From NCBI GenBank assembly GCA_025454955.1, contig JALONL010000020.1, forward strand, positions 1 to 64,000: a stretch of DNA of 64,000 bases, read 5' to 3'. Position 1 is the stretch's first letter. Every line of letters begins with the position of its first letter. This document shows, one piece after another, positions 36,491-44,889 of this stretch. The DNA comes from Bacteroidia bacterium (lineage in GTDB: Bacteria; Bacteroidota; Bacteroidia; Palsa-965). A program made the position numbers and the translations under genes. Below the pieces are notes generated by a model. It worked only from the letters and a program-made list of their open reading frames with translations, was not told the origin of the DNA and made no database searches.

Positions 36491-38239
36491 TTATTGCTCC
36501 GGGTCAGGATCGGTGGCAAAAGGTGCTTTGCGTTGCAGTAAAGAAGCCTTCTGTGCTTTTTTCTTCCCGGCTTTCTGATTGATAATCCATACACGGCCAT
36601 CGGGTGCGCCAAGTCCGTAAAACAACAGCCTCGCGTCGCGCCGTTTACGGATGGTGATCTTGCGGAAAGGCTCCATTTCTGCACGGCTTGGAGTTACCCG
36701 CACAGTATAGGCCATGAGCCGGCGGTTAAGAAAAAACCACATTCTGAATTCGTTCGGATTTACCACCACAAACTGCATCACCCCTTCGGGTGTGCAATAC
36801 ACCGGCAAGTGCTGGTATTGCGCATCCACCAGATTCTGATCGCCGAGAAAAAACCGATGAGGTTCGGGCACCTTGTAGCCTGTATAATGCCAGCGTTGTA
36901 TGCGGTTAAAGTCAAACTGCATCCTGGTAATTCCCTCCAGATCTTCATCAAACCGTACCATAAACCCGCCCAGTGTAATTGCGCCAAACTCACTCGGATT
37001 GCCCACATCCCTTTTACGCGCTTTGTCGTAGCCGTTCAGTAAATTTCCTATCACGCCATTCGAAAGTCCCATCAATTCGCCCGCCGCCGCAAACCTTCCG
37101 TCGGGCATACGAATCATTCCATGAAACAGTATCACCGGATTATTCTTCAGGTGTTTTCGTGCACCGGCCGGCACATCGGGATTATCCTGCAACACAAACC
37201 GCGTTTTGCCTTTCCTGTCGGCGTAGCCGATAAACCAGCCGTTTTTTCCGTTATTGGCATGAAATATCGGCCAGCGGTAATTGCCGGCCAGCATTATTTT
37301 ATTTCCGGTTGAATCGGGTACAAGTGTGCAGAGTAAAATTTCCATACCCTCTTCGGGCAGAAGTTCGCTGCTGGAAATAATTTTACCGGCGAGTGCATCA
37401 ATAAGAAATATGCGGCTTTCATATTTCCCGCTTTCGGCATTTCTTCCGCGCATGTACAAAATCACTTCGTTGGGTTGAAAGGCATAGAACCGGTATGCGG
37501 TTACTTCGTCCATGCCGGTTTGTACATTCCACAGCCTCTCATATCCCTGTTTCAGTGTATCGCGCGTCCATTCCAACGCCCACACTTCTATTTCCACTTC
37601 GTCTTTTTCGCCCCGCTTTTTGCGGTAGGCTCCGTCGGTCTGGCTGTCAAACCAGAGGAAATAAAACCGGCCGTGGTAATGAATATCGTTTTTGGGTGTG
37701 CCCGAAAGCGGTGTGGGCGAATAATCGCTGACCGTTTTACGATAGAAATAAGTGTTCAGGCCATATTCGTATTGCGCGTAAATACGGTCGATGGGATAGA
37801 AAAGGTCAGACTTGTTTTGCCTTCGGCCCATTTGTGCCCCAAGCACCTCATTGCGACCGGCGGCGTAGGTATGGAGGCGGTTTAGCTCAAAATCAAAATG
37901 CAGGAACTGGTAGCCGCTGTCGGCCGATAAAATTTTTACTACAAACTCATCGCCCAGCCGCCATGCCGCCAGTTCGTTGGCAAAGCCCGTTTTTACTTTG
38001 TACTCGGCTGTTTTTACATTTCGGGTGGTATCGGCATATCGTTCGAGTACCAGCTTCTGCTTGCGCAAACCTATGCGCACAAAACCCGAATCGTGTGCCA
38101 CAATAAGGTAGTCGCGCAGAGAAACGGCTCCGGCCTGTTTCCAGTTTATTCTCTGCTTTTTTGTTTTTGAGGCGGCAGGCGATTGCGCCGCTGAATTTAT
38201 GCCAAGCAGCAGCAAAACAGCAAGTAACAGACGAGTCAT
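36491..38239 (-). CDS. Large secreted protein of unknown function
   Basis: A 582-residue protein with signal MTRLLLAVLLLLGINSAAQ. The mature region is beta-strand rich with repeated aromatic/charged strand patterns (for example 'YLIVAHDSGFVRIGLRKQKLVLERYAD', 'FYFLWFDSQTDGAYRKKRGEKDEVEIEVWALEW', 'KIMLAGNYRWPIFHANNGKNGWFIGYADRKG'), consistent with a seven-bladed propeller. It ends in a basic tail without a T9SS sorting domain. No family recognised. No operon partner; upstream is 38240-38468, including weak hairpin TGGCTG/CAGCCA at 38418-38434. Confidence 0.65.
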   Translation of the reverse strand: MTRLLLAVLLLLGINSAAQSPAASKTKKQRINWKQAGAVSLRDYLIVAHDSGFVRIGLRKQKLVLERYADTTRNVKTAEYKVKTGFANELAAWRLGDEFVVKILSADSGYQFLHFDFELNRLHTYAAGRNEVLGAQMGRRQNKSDLFYPIDRIYAQYEYGLNTYFYRKTVSDYSPTPLSGTPKNDIHYHGRFYFLWFDSQTDGAYRKKRGEKDEVEIEVWALEWTRDTLKQGYERLWNVQTGMDEVTAYRFYAFQPNEVILYMRGRNAESGKYESRIFLIDALAGKIISSSELLPEEGMEILLCTLVPDSTGNKIMLAGNYRWPIFHANNGKNGWFIGYADRKGKTRFVLQDNPDVPAGARKHLKNNPVILFHGMIRMPDGRFAAAGELMGLSNGVIGNLLNGYDKARKRDVGNPSEFGAITLGGFMVRFDEDLEGITRMQFDFNRIQRWHYTGYKVPEPHRFFLGDQNLVDAQYQHLPVYCTPEGVMQFVVVNPNEFRMWFFLNRRLMAYTVRVTPSRAEMEPFRKITIRKRRDARLLFYGLGAPDGRVWIINQKAGKKKAQKASLLQRKAPFATDPDPEQ

Positions 38240-38468
38240 GCGAAAAGGGTTAAATGGGTATTCCGGAGAACCATACATTGCGCAAAAGCACACATCAGGG
38301 TTATACTTTTACTGCAATGCGGGCTGCAAACATACAAAGCAGACGAATTTTTATGAAATCGTTGCCTGTTAAAATTTACGCCTTGCGGTGCGGCTTAATT
38401 CCGATTGCCAAAGCAACTGGCTGCGAAACAGCCAATTCAATCTGCAAAACAAAGGGGTAATATTATTT

Positions 38469-38861
38469 CTATGTTAATTCAGTAGCAATATTAATCTGCC
38501 CCGTTAACGTGCGGTGAATAAAACACTGGTTGGCAATGGCCAGCAACCGCTGCCGCTGCTCATCGCTGAGCGGGCCTTCGAGTGTAATGCGGCGGTTCAT
38601 ATAGCTGGTGTTGTTGGGCGCGTCGCGCTCGAAAGTAACGGTGGCGTTTACGTTTTGCAGCGGCCATTCTTTACGGTCGGCATACATGCGCAGGGTTACA
38701 CAGGTGCAGGTGGCCAGCGCGCTGCACAGCAGTTCAGACGGCGAAAAGCCGAGATCGGTGCCGCCCGCGCTTTCGGGCTCGTCGGCCGTGAGTGTGGTTC
38801 TTCCGTTGCTGAGTGTGGTTTGGTAATGTTCGGTGCCGATGCGGGCAGTGACAGTGTCCAT
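38469..38861 (-). CDS. OsmC family protein
   Basis: A 130-residue peroxide-detoxifying or redox protein. The OsmC fold motifs are 'GRTTLTADEPESAGGTDLGFSPSELLCSALATCTCVTLRMYA', containing the first conserved Cys of the peroxidase pair, and 'IANQCFIHRTLTG' with the second. OsmC/Ohr enzymes reduce organic hydroperoxides. The ATG at 38861 begins MDTVTARIG; fourteen more codons are open upstream. It follows the exported pirin gene on the same strand, with a terminator between, so is probably separately transcribed. Confidence 0.88.
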   Translation of the reverse strand: MDTVTARIGTEHYQTTLSNGRTTLTADEPESAGGTDLGFSPSELLCSALATCTCVTLRMYADRKEWPLQNVNATVTFERDAPNNTSYMNRRITLEGPLSDEQRQRLLAIANQCFIHRTLTGQINIATELT

Positions 38862-38890
38862 GAGCGTGCAATTTAAACGGGAGCAAAAAA

Positions 38891-38922
38891 CCCCGCACTG
38901 CAATATACGCGGCTGTGCGGGG
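38891..38922 (-). terminator. Terminator of the pirin gene
   Basis: On the minus strand CCCCGCAC pairs with GTGCGGGG (38891-38898 and 38915-38922) and is followed by a run of six T (38885-38890 on the plus strand as A). Confidence 0.75.
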
Positions 38923-38946
38923 TAATGAGGATGAAATGCCGATTAA

Positions 38947-39822
38947 TTACACCGTCATGGGCACTTCCATGAGCAGAATTTCGGTGGCGGTGCCGGCTTT
39001 TATTTTCAGCGAATTTTCGTTCCACACGCCAAGTCCGTCGCGGGTGTTCAGGGCCTGGTCGCCAATGGTTACATCGCCGTTTATGACAAACGCATACACA
39101 CCGTTGCCTGCTTTTTTGAGTGTGTACTCCACTTCGGTGCCCGCATCGAGGCTGCCCAGATGAAACCAGGCATCCTGATGAATCCACACGCCCGCATCGT
39201 CGGCATTGGGCGAGAGGATTTGCTGAAGTTTGTTTTTACGCTCTTCGGCCACCAGCGTAAGCTGATCGTAGCGCGGCTGCACGTTTTTGGTTTTCGGATA
39301 TACCCATATTTGCAAAAACTTCACGGGCTTATCGCTGTTCTTGTTGTATTCGCTGTGCGAAATACCGCTGCCGGCGCTCATTACCTGAATATCGCCGTTT
39401 TTAATCACAGCCGATGTGCCCATGCTGTCTTTGTGTTCCAGATCGCCTTCAAGCGGAATGGAAATAATTTCCATGTTATTGTGCGGGTGAGTGCCAAAAC
39501 CCATGCCCGGCGCCACATGATCGTCGTTAAGCACCCGAAGCACACCAAAGTGCATACGCTCGGGATTATGATAATTGGAGAAACTGAAAGTGTGATACGA
39601 ATCGAGCCAGCCATGATTGGCGTGGCCGCGTGTGTTGGCTTTGTGAAGCACCATGTTTTCCATAATTGCAGACTGTGTGTTTGGTAAATGATTAAATCCT
39701 ACTGCTTCCTCTTTTTCGGAAGGTTGGGCAGTGGTGTCAGTCACCACTTTTGCCGCTACCGCAGTAGCTGCCACGGCTAATGTTCCGGTGAGTCCTTTTT
39801 TCAGGAAATCTTTTCGGTCCAT
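38947..39822 (-). CDS. Pirin-family (YhhW-like) protein with export signal
   Basis: A 291-residue cupin. The N-terminal leader MDRKDFLKKGLTGTLAVAATAVAAKV looks like a Tat-like signal (RK rather than RR), so the protein may be exported, unlike typical cytoplasmic pirins. The bicupin core has 'GTHPHNNMEIISIPLEGDLEHKDSMG', where H112 and H114 plus the pair H156/E158 in 'SGISHSEYN' correspond to the metal-binding triad of YhhW/quercetinase relatives. Start ATG 39822 has an AGGAG Shine-Dalgarno about 9 nt upstream and a TACCTTTG box. Divergent partner is a Crp/Fnr regulator gene, which likely controls it. Confidence 0.85.
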   Translation of the reverse strand: MDRKDFLKKGLTGTLAVAATAVAAKVVTDTTAQPSEKEEAVGFNHLPNTQSAIMENMVLHKANTRGHANHGWLDSYHTFSFSNYHNPERMHFGVLRVLNDDHVAPGMGFGTHPHNNMEIISIPLEGDLEHKDSMGTSAVIKNGDIQVMSAGSGISHSEYNKNSDKPVKFLQIWVYPKTKNVQPRYDQLTLVAEERKNKLQQILSPNADDAGVWIHQDAWFHLGSLDAGTEVEYTLKKAGNGVYAFVINGDVTIGDQALNTRDGLGVWNENSLKIKAGTATEILLMEVPMTV

Positions 39823-39850
39823 GGGAAAACTCCTTTCTTGTTTTACGACA

Positions 39851-39858
39851 CAAAGGTA
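39851..39858 (-). promoter_or_regulatory. -7 box TACCTTTG for the pirin gene
   Basis: Minus-strand exact TAnnTTTG match, 28 nt before the ATG, with a clear AGGAG ribosome binding site in the leader, which is unusual for this window. Confidence 0.6.
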
Positions 39859-39931
39859 GTTCCGCCGCACAACGCCAGCCAATAACCTAGATTAAGAAGC
39901 CATCAAAAGGAGATTAAAAACAGCAGAAAAA

Positions 39932-40513
39932 CTATTTTTTCAAACCCGCTTTCATCTTACTGAAAAACTCGGGCGTAACGCCAATATAGGCAGCAATCTG
40001 TTTCTGCGGCAGCGTATCGATAAGGGTAGGGTAGCGGTGGCAGAATGCTTCGTAACGCTGCGAGGCCGTAAGGCTCAGGTTGTCGAGCACACGCTGGCGG
40101 TTGGTCACTAGAGAGTTTTCGGTAATGATGCGGAAGAACCTTTCAAACTGCGGCACATCGCGGTAAAGTTGCTCCTGATCGGTTTTCGAAAGCAGCAGCA
40201 CCTCCGAGTCTTCAAGGGCTTCGATAATGAGTGTACCCGGCTTTTGGGTAATGAGGCTGTACATATCGGCAATCCACCAGTTTGGCGGGGCAAACTGCAG
40301 TACGTGTTCGTAGCCGTTCTGATCGATGGTGTAACCGCGCAGGCAGCCGCGTGTGACAAATGCCGAATGGCGGCATACCTCGCCTTCGTCGAGCAGAAGT
40401 TCTCTGGCTTTCAGGCTTCGTGGACTGAGCATATCGAGGAAGCATTTTTCCTCGGCGGGCTCAAGGTCGATATGGCGGGCAATGTGTTGCAGTACGTTGG
40501 CGGGAGGTTGCAT
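39932..40513 (-). CDS. Crp/Fnr family transcriptional regulator
   Basis: A 193-residue regulator with an N-terminal cNMP-binding-like beta roll ('RHSAFVTRGCLRGYTIDQNGYEHVLQFAPPNWWIADMYSLI') and a C-terminal winged helix 'LPQKQIAAYIGVTPEFFSKMKAGLKK'. Cysteines are scattered, without an FNR-type N-terminal cluster. The start is ATG 40513, with a TATCTTGC box ending 5 nt before it; TTG 40522 is also in frame. It lies upstream of the pirin gene on the same strand and could control it. A fold-back element lies directly upstream. Confidence 0.87.
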   Translation of the reverse strand: MQPPANVLQHIARHIDLEPAEEKCFLDMLSPRSLKARELLLDEGEVCRHSAFVTRGCLRGYTIDQNGYEHVLQFAPPNWWIADMYSLITQKPGTLIIEALEDSEVLLLSKTDQEQLYRDVPQFERFFRIITENSLVTNRQRVLDNLSLTASQRYEAFCHRYPTLIDTLPQKQIAAYIGVTPEFFSKMKAGLKK

Positions 40514-40553
40514 ATATAGCAAGATACGAAGTGCGGGGAAGATACGATTGCGT

Positions 40554-40787
40554 GTTTAAAATTCGTTTTTGAGGGTTGTGATGAGCCGATTTTCAAACTG
40601 CTGGCGCGGCTGCATTTGCGCAGCACACAGGCAGAAAAATAAAAAACTCGTACACCCCTCGCAGGTCTTCGAAGACCTGCGAGGGGTATCAGCCCGGATT
40701 ATTTTTCTGCCTGTGTGCGGAATTTCTGCTAAAACTCAGCGCCGGTTTAAAATTGGTTGTTTAAAATAATAATAGTAAAACCGGACA
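40554..40787. repeat. Fold-back element, copy 2, with nested palindromes
   Basis: The left 40 nt repeat the left end of the element at 140-179. Inside, a perfect 20-bp inverted repeat (40623-40642 with 40699-40718) encloses a perfect 34-bp palindrome at 40654-40687 centred on TTCGAA. The right side ends in two GTTTAAAAT copies near 40745 and 40769. No coding capacity. Structure is that of a MITE or a composite of nested repeats; the 34-bp palindrome resembles widely distributed Bacteroidota palindromic repeats as I recall them. Confidence 0.7.
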
Positions 40788-40839
40788 GATAACCGTTGTC
40801 GTGAGCTTGCATACACAGCAAGATAAGCAGTGAAGAAAA

Positions 40840-41682
40840 TTAATTAAACACCTCAAACGCAACCCCGTCAAAACTCGCAAACACCATACTCGGGTGCGAA
40901 TCCTGATGATACACATTGCCATGCTTATCAATAGCAATGGCCCCGGCAAACCCGTCGAACGGTTTCAGCTCGTCGAAACTGCGGCGGAATGCTTCGGCAA
41001 TGGGCTGGCCGTCGGTAACGCGGGTTACAATTTTGGTGGCCACGGCGGCGCTCACAATGTCTTCGCCCACGCCGGTGCAGCTTACACCGCAGTGTGCGTT
41101 GGCGTAGTTGCCCGCGGTGGTGGCCGAGTCGGAAATGCGGCCGGGAATTTCGAAGCCTTTTCCGCCGGTTGACGTGGCTGCGGCAATATGGCCCTGTGCA
41201 TCAAGCGCCACGCAGCCTACGGTGCCGGTGCCCGTGGCGGCCAGTTTGGCTTCATACTCGCGGCGGCGCTGCGGAATTTCGGTGCTGAATTCGGCAAAGC
41301 CCTGCTGACGCGCAAAACGCGTGGCCCCTTCGCCACCCAGTACGCGGTCGTCAACCGCCAGAAGGCGTTCGGCCACACGCACCGGGTTTTTTACATTTTC
41401 AATATTTATCACACCGCTGAATTTCAGTGTGCGGCCGTCCATAATGGAAGCACTCATACGTATCACCCCGTCGCTCTGAATCTGCGAACCGATGCCGGCA
41501 TTAAACAGCGCATCGTCTTCGAGCAGTTCCACCGCATACACCACAGTTTCCAGCGCAGAGTGCGTTTTCAGGTAGTCATAGGCCTTTGCGGCAATGTGGC
41601 GCAGGGCATCCTGCTTGGCCAGTTTGGTTTCGGCGCTGGTGGACGATTCGCTGAAAAAGCCGCCGTGTATAATCAGTTTCAT
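40840..41682 (-). CDS. Isoaspartyl peptidase / plant-type L-asparaginase
   Basis: A 280-residue N-terminal nucleophile hydrolase. The catalytic Thr is T154 in 'GTGTVGCVAL', at which the precursor would cleave into alpha and beta chains; 'GGKGFEIPGRISDSATTAGNYA' downstream is the substrate-site block. These enzymes hydrolyse beta-aspartyl dipeptides and asparagine. It follows the cyanophycinase gene by 10 nt on the same strand: the two complete cyanophycin breakdown, with cyanophycinase releasing beta-Asp-Arg dipeptides and this enzyme splitting them to Asp and Arg. No cyanophycin synthetase is in the window, so other acidic or beta-aspartyl peptides are also possible. Confidence 0.9.
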   Translation of the reverse strand: MKLIIHGGFFSESSTSAETKLAKQDALRHIAAKAYDYLKTHSALETVVYAVELLEDDALFNAGIGSQIQSDGVIRMSASIMDGRTLKFSGVINIENVKNPVRVAERLLAVDDRVLGGEGATRFARQQGFAEFSTEIPQRRREYEAKLAATGTGTVGCVALDAQGHIAAATSTGGKGFEIPGRISDSATTAGNYANAHCGVSCTGVGEDIVSAAVATKIVTRVTDGQPIAEAFRRSFDELKPFDGFAGAIAIDKHGNVYHQDSHPSMVFASFDGVAFEVFN

Positions 41683-41692
41683 GCGTGCAGGG

Positions 41693-42565
41693 TTAGGCGT
41701 GCTGTGTGGTATGCAGCGTCATACGGTGTGTGTGCAGGTCGTAGCGGTCAAACATGCTCATTACATGCACCACTAAGTTTTTAATGGATATCGGCTGGCC
41801 CATTTCCACCGCCGTAAGGTTGGTGTCCTGTATGTGGCGGCCGTCAACCAATATCACCAGCCCCGAGCCAATGGCTTCCATGTGGCGGCCGTCGGTCACA
41901 AGCAGGCCGGTATCTTCGCCCAAACCAATGCCCAGCACCTTGGGGTTGCCCACCACGGCCTGAAACAAACGGCCTATGCGTCCGCGCTGCACAAAATGCG
42001 TATCAATAATTACATGGTCGATAAGGCCAAGCCCGCTGGTAATTTTTACCTCGCCCTTGAGCAGCGCTTCGTGGCTCGAACCCTGATAAATCATACTGTC
42101 AGAAGCCGCCGCCGCACCGGCCGATGTGCCGGCAAAAAGAAACTGCTCGTGCGTGTATTTTTCCAGCAGCAAATCGTGAAAAGCCGTGCCGCCCAAAATA
42201 GAAGTAAGCCTCAGCTGATCGCCGCCGGTAAACATAACCACATCGGCCTGTTTCAGACGTTTCAGGTTTTCGGGCTCTGTGGCCTGCTCACGCCGTTCAA
42301 TGTGCATCACATCCACATTCTCCGCGCCCAGAAACTGGAAAGCACGGGCATACTCGGGCCCCACTTCGCGCGGAATTTTTGATGCGGTGGTGATTACTTC
42401 AATTCGTGAATTTTCCCCCTTCAGCGACTCGGTGATGATTCGTTTCAGAATCCCCGTTTCAAAAAAGTTCAGGTTCTTTTCAACCTGCTTGTCGAAGTTT
42501 TTCTCCGTGAAACTTCCCTTGTCAACTGCCCCCCCGATAATTACGAGCTTTCCTTTTGGGTACAT
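41693..42565 (-). CDS. cphB: Cyanophycinase (CphB-like, peptidase S51)
   Basis: A 290-residue cytoplasmic hydrolase. 'KLVIIGGAVDKGSF' opens the Rossmann-like core; the nucleophile Ser148 is in 'FAGTSAGAAAASDSMIYQG', the S51 GTSAGA elbow, and 'LGLIDHVIIDTHFVQRGRIGRLFQAV' is the conserved histidine block. It cleaves the multi-L-arginyl-poly-aspartate storage polymer cyanophycin to beta-Asp-Arg. First gene of a two-gene operon with isoaspartyl peptidase. An exact TATTTTTG -7 box precedes the ATG by 5 nt, so the mRNA is probably leaderless. The synthetase is not in this window. Confidence 0.9.
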   Translation of the reverse strand: MYPKGKLVIIGGAVDKGSFTEKNFDKQVEKNLNFFETGILKRIITESLKGENSRIEVITTASKIPREVGPEYARAFQFLGAENVDVMHIERREQATEPENLKRLKQADVVMFTGGDQLRLTSILGGTAFHDLLLEKYTHEQFLFAGTSAGAAAASDSMIYQGSSHEALLKGEVKITSGLGLIDHVIIDTHFVQRGRIGRLFQAVVGNPKVLGIGLGEDTGLLVTDGRHMEAIGSGLVILVDGRHIQDTNLTAVEMGQPISIKNLVVHVMSMFDRYDLHTHRMTLHTTQHA

Positions 42566-42570
42566 GAATG

Positions 42571-42578
42571 CAAAAATA
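42571..42578 (-). promoter_or_regulatory. -7 box TATTTTTG, 5 nt before cyanophycinase start
   Basis: Minus-strand exact TAnnTTTG match. The distance to the ATG implies a transcript beginning at or within a few bases of the start codon. Confidence 0.55.
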
Positions 42579-42656
42579 CGAAGACTTGGCGAAGCGGCAA
42601 CACTTACTTAACGTCTGTCTGCGGCCGGTAATCGTTAAAAAACCACCATTCGTATT

Positions 42657-43088
42657 TTACACCGTGCTGCCGGGTCTCGCCTTCACCCACATAGGCCCAA
42701 CCGCCAGCAAAAGTACAGCGAGATTAAAAAACACATTCGATACATTTCCCGAAGCCGCCGACCCCGAACTGTCGAGAATAAACCACGCGCAGATACCGGC
42801 CACCACGGCTTTTCTTACTTCATCGGGAGCTTTGTCATATACCCATTTCTGCAAAAACCAGATGCACACCCCCCAGCCAAACAAAAAGCCGCCGGTTAAT
42901 GCACTCAGAAAACGTGTGGTGGGCGCATCGAAATTCTGAATCCCGTCAACCGGGAAACTTAAAAAATCCAGCGTCCAGCGCGCCGGCTCCGAGGTGGCAG
43001 CCATTGAGCCCAGAAAAAACACCGGGCCAAATGAACCCACTACAAATGCACTTATTTTAAGCCAGAATTTATGAAACTGTATGGTCAT
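42657..43088 (-). CDS. Small four-TM membrane protein
   Basis: A 143-residue protein with about four hydrophobic segments ('ISAFVVGSFGPVFFLGSMA', 'FLSALTGGFLFGWGVCIWFLQ', 'AVVAGICAWFILDSS', 'NVFFNLAVLLLAVGPMW'). No family I can name with confidence; excess Gly and Phe fits a small inner-membrane protein. Its promoter region contains a TATAAT string, not the expected -7 motif. The gene precedes a TetR regulator and may be its target, by position only. Confidence 0.6.
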   Translation of the reverse strand: MTIQFHKFWLKISAFVVGSFGPVFFLGSMAATSEPARWTLDFLSFPVDGIQNFDAPTTRFLSALTGGFLFGWGVCIWFLQKWVYDKAPDEVRKAVVAGICAWFILDSSGSAASGNVSNVFFNLAVLLLAVGPMWVKARPGSTV

Positions 43089-43172
43089 GAGATTGTGAGA
43101 TTTGATTATAGCACAAAACTCACACTAATATTTTCCCTGTGTTGGACGGCACCGTACAATTTACCTGCGCAT

Positions 43173-43727
43173 TCAACAATCCGGAGAAGGTGCCGATTCA
43201 AACTTTTTTACAATCACCCTCAATTCCCTGAAATATTCCGAAAGCCAGTTATAGGTGATGTTTTCGGGATTTATCTGCAGGAAAAAATTATCATAAGCCA
43301 GATCAAAAACACCTTTCAACTGTTCGAGGCTGAGTGAGAGCCGAAGATCATTTTTCAGTAAAATCACAAAATCGGTTCCTATTGTTTCATTTGATTTAAC
43401 GAGAATCTGGTTGAAGGCTGCAATATTGCGGTGAAAACGCAGTTGACGGTTAAATAAAAGATCGGTTTTATGTTCAATCAAAATATGAATCAGGTCAGGA
43501 TCAATTGTAGGGGCATTCCGCTCTTTTTCGGCCAGAATGGTTACCTGTTGCAGATGATAGTGCAGGAGTTGTTCGAGAAATATTTCCACATCGGCAAAAT
43601 GATGGTAAAATGACGATTTGCTGATTCCGGCCTTCTTTGCCAATGCTTCTACTTTCAACCCCTGTTCTCCTTGTATGGCAAACGTTTCGTAACCGGCAAG
43701 TATCCATACTTTTTCTGAGGCTGTCAT
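43173..43727 (-). CDS. TetR/AcrR family transcriptional regulator
   Basis: A 184-residue repressor. The N-terminal HTH reads 'MTASEKVWILAGYETFAIQGEQGLKVEALAKKAGISKSSFYHHFADVE', with the canonical recognition helix SKSSFYHHF. The C-terminal ligand domain is helical and not classified. ATG 43727 follows a TAAATTTG -7 box in the 3' end of the upstream J-protein gene. Likely represses a transport or efflux gene nearby; the adjacent small membrane protein is the simplest candidate. Confidence 0.9.
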   Translation of the reverse strand: MTASEKVWILAGYETFAIQGEQGLKVEALAKKAGISKSSFYHHFADVEIFLEQLLHYHLQQVTILAEKERNAPTIDPDLIHILIEHKTDLLFNRQLRFHRNIAAFNQILVKSNETIGTDFVILLKNDLRLSLSLEQLKGVFDLAYDNFFLQINPENITYNWLSEYFRELRVIVKKFESAPSPDC

Positions 43728-43748
43728 AAACGGGTGGTGTGAAGTGAG

Positions 43749-43756
43749 CAAATTTA
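43749..43756 (-). promoter_or_regulatory. -7 box TAAATTTG for the TetR gene
   Basis: Exact TAnnTTTG match on the minus strand, overlapping the last codon of the upstream J-protein gene and 21 nt before the ATG of the regulator. Confidence 0.5.
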
Positions 43757-44743
43757 CCTGCGCGGGTCTTTCTTTAATTCCTTCGCAAAAAACACCTCCG
43801 GGGTAATGGAGTTGTAATTCTGATGAAGCGGATTAAGCGAAATGGTATCACCTGCCGGAATGCTGGTGCCTGGTGGCGAGAAGAGTTTTATGGGTGGATT
43901 TTCCGACACATAAAATGAATTTTCTTTGGTAAATCCGCCGCATTTTTTACCGCCGCTCACCCTGTTCATGTTCCAGAAAAAACCAGTGTTTACTTTAAAA
44001 AAATAATTGCCCGCCGGAATATCGCGCAGCATAATCCAACTGTTGGGTTCAAGATATTCGTTGCGTATGGTGCGCCAGGGCGCACGGTCTTCTACGAGAC
44101 AAATTACGGACGGTTTGGGCGGACTGAGCACCATAATGCTGTGTGGCGAAAAGTCGTCGTAAACACCCGGCCCGAAAACGGCATCGAAAGGCGAATCGAA
44201 GTTGGAAATATACCCCGCCACCTTTTTGGCGCTGTCCGAATTCATTCGTTCGTAAAAGGCAAGTTCCTGCTGCGCCACACTTTCCTTGCGCTGATCCTGC
44301 ACCCAACTGTCGAACCAGAACGCGCCCCACACAAAGGCCACAAAGGAAATCACCATAGCCACAAAAATTTTGCGGCGACGAATGTAATGCGCCAGGTTGC
44401 GGCGGTTGCGCTTGGTTTCGGCCCACTCCCAGGTGGATTGCGAATACTTGGCGCGACGGTCGGAGGTCGTTTCTGTTTTGCTTTTCTGATTATCAGAACC
44501 CGCAAAAAACGGCCCCGGTGTGTAAAGCGATTCGCGCAGGCGTTTCTTGTCGTAGTTGCTCCGCAAAATCGGGTCAGACAGCACTTCGTAGGCCGAAGCA
44601 ATTTCCCTGAATTTCTCGGCAGCCCTTGAGTCGCCCGGATTTACATCGGGATGATAGCGTTTGGCGAGCGTACGGTATGCCTGCCTGATCTGCTGATCGG
44701 TGGCGTATTCCGAAATGCCGAGTATGCGGTAGAGGTTAACCAC
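43754..44743 (-). CDS. Membrane-anchored J-domain protein
   Basis: A 329-residue protein with a DnaJ domain at the N-terminus (residues 1-65, '[41 protein letters not shown]'; HPD at 31-33). A Lys/Arg-rich linker leads to one TM helix ('[19 protein letters not shown]', about 127-145) and a ~180-residue C-terminal domain outside the cytoplasmic J part. It lacks the G/F and zinc-finger regions of DnaJ, so it is a class III co-chaperone that recruits DnaK to the membrane. The start is GTG, with TATCTTGC ending 3 nt upstream. Confidence 0.87.
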   Translation of the reverse strand: MVNLYRILGISEYATDQQIRQAYRTLAKRYHPDVNPGDSRAAEKFREIASAYEVLSDPILRSNYDKKRLRESLYTPGPFFAGSDNQKSKTETTSDRRAKYSQSTWEWAETKRNRRNLAHYIRRRKIFVAMVISFVAFVWGAFWFDSWVQDQRKESVAQQELAFYERMNSDSAKKVAGYISNFDSPFDAVFGPGVYDDFSPHSIMVLSPPKPSVICLVEDRAPWRTIRNEYLEPNSWIMLRDIPAGNYFFKVNTGFFWNMNRVSGGKKCGGFTKENSFYVSENPPIKLFSPPGTSIPAGDTISLNPLHQNYNSITPEVFFAKELKKDPRR

Positions 44744-44828
44744 GCTGCAAGATACAAAGCCAATTTATTTCTGTTTACATATCCGGCACACAACGTAGCC
44801 ACCCGCAAGCTGATTGTGCAGCCGCATT

Positions 44829-44871
44829 CATGAAAAAACGCCGGAACTCTGCGTACCGGCGTTTTTTCATG
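44829..44871. terminator. Bidirectional terminator before the DUF4139 gene
   Basis: Perfect 16-bp arms (44829-44844 with 44856-44871) with A- and T-rich ends and an 11-nt loop. It ends the minus-strand DUF4139 transcript and separates it from the J-protein gene. Confidence 0.85.
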
Positions 44872-44889
44872 CGCATTAATCAATACCGC

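Noticed and set aside
34753..40513. FNR-type oxygen sensors
   Set aside because: Both Crp/Fnr proteins lack the N-terminal cysteine cluster needed for a [4Fe-4S] centre.
43105..43110. TATAAT-like string upstream of the four-TM protein
   Set aside because: Bacteroidota housekeeping promoters do not use TATAAT -10 boxes; without -33/-7 context it is not evidence of a promoter.
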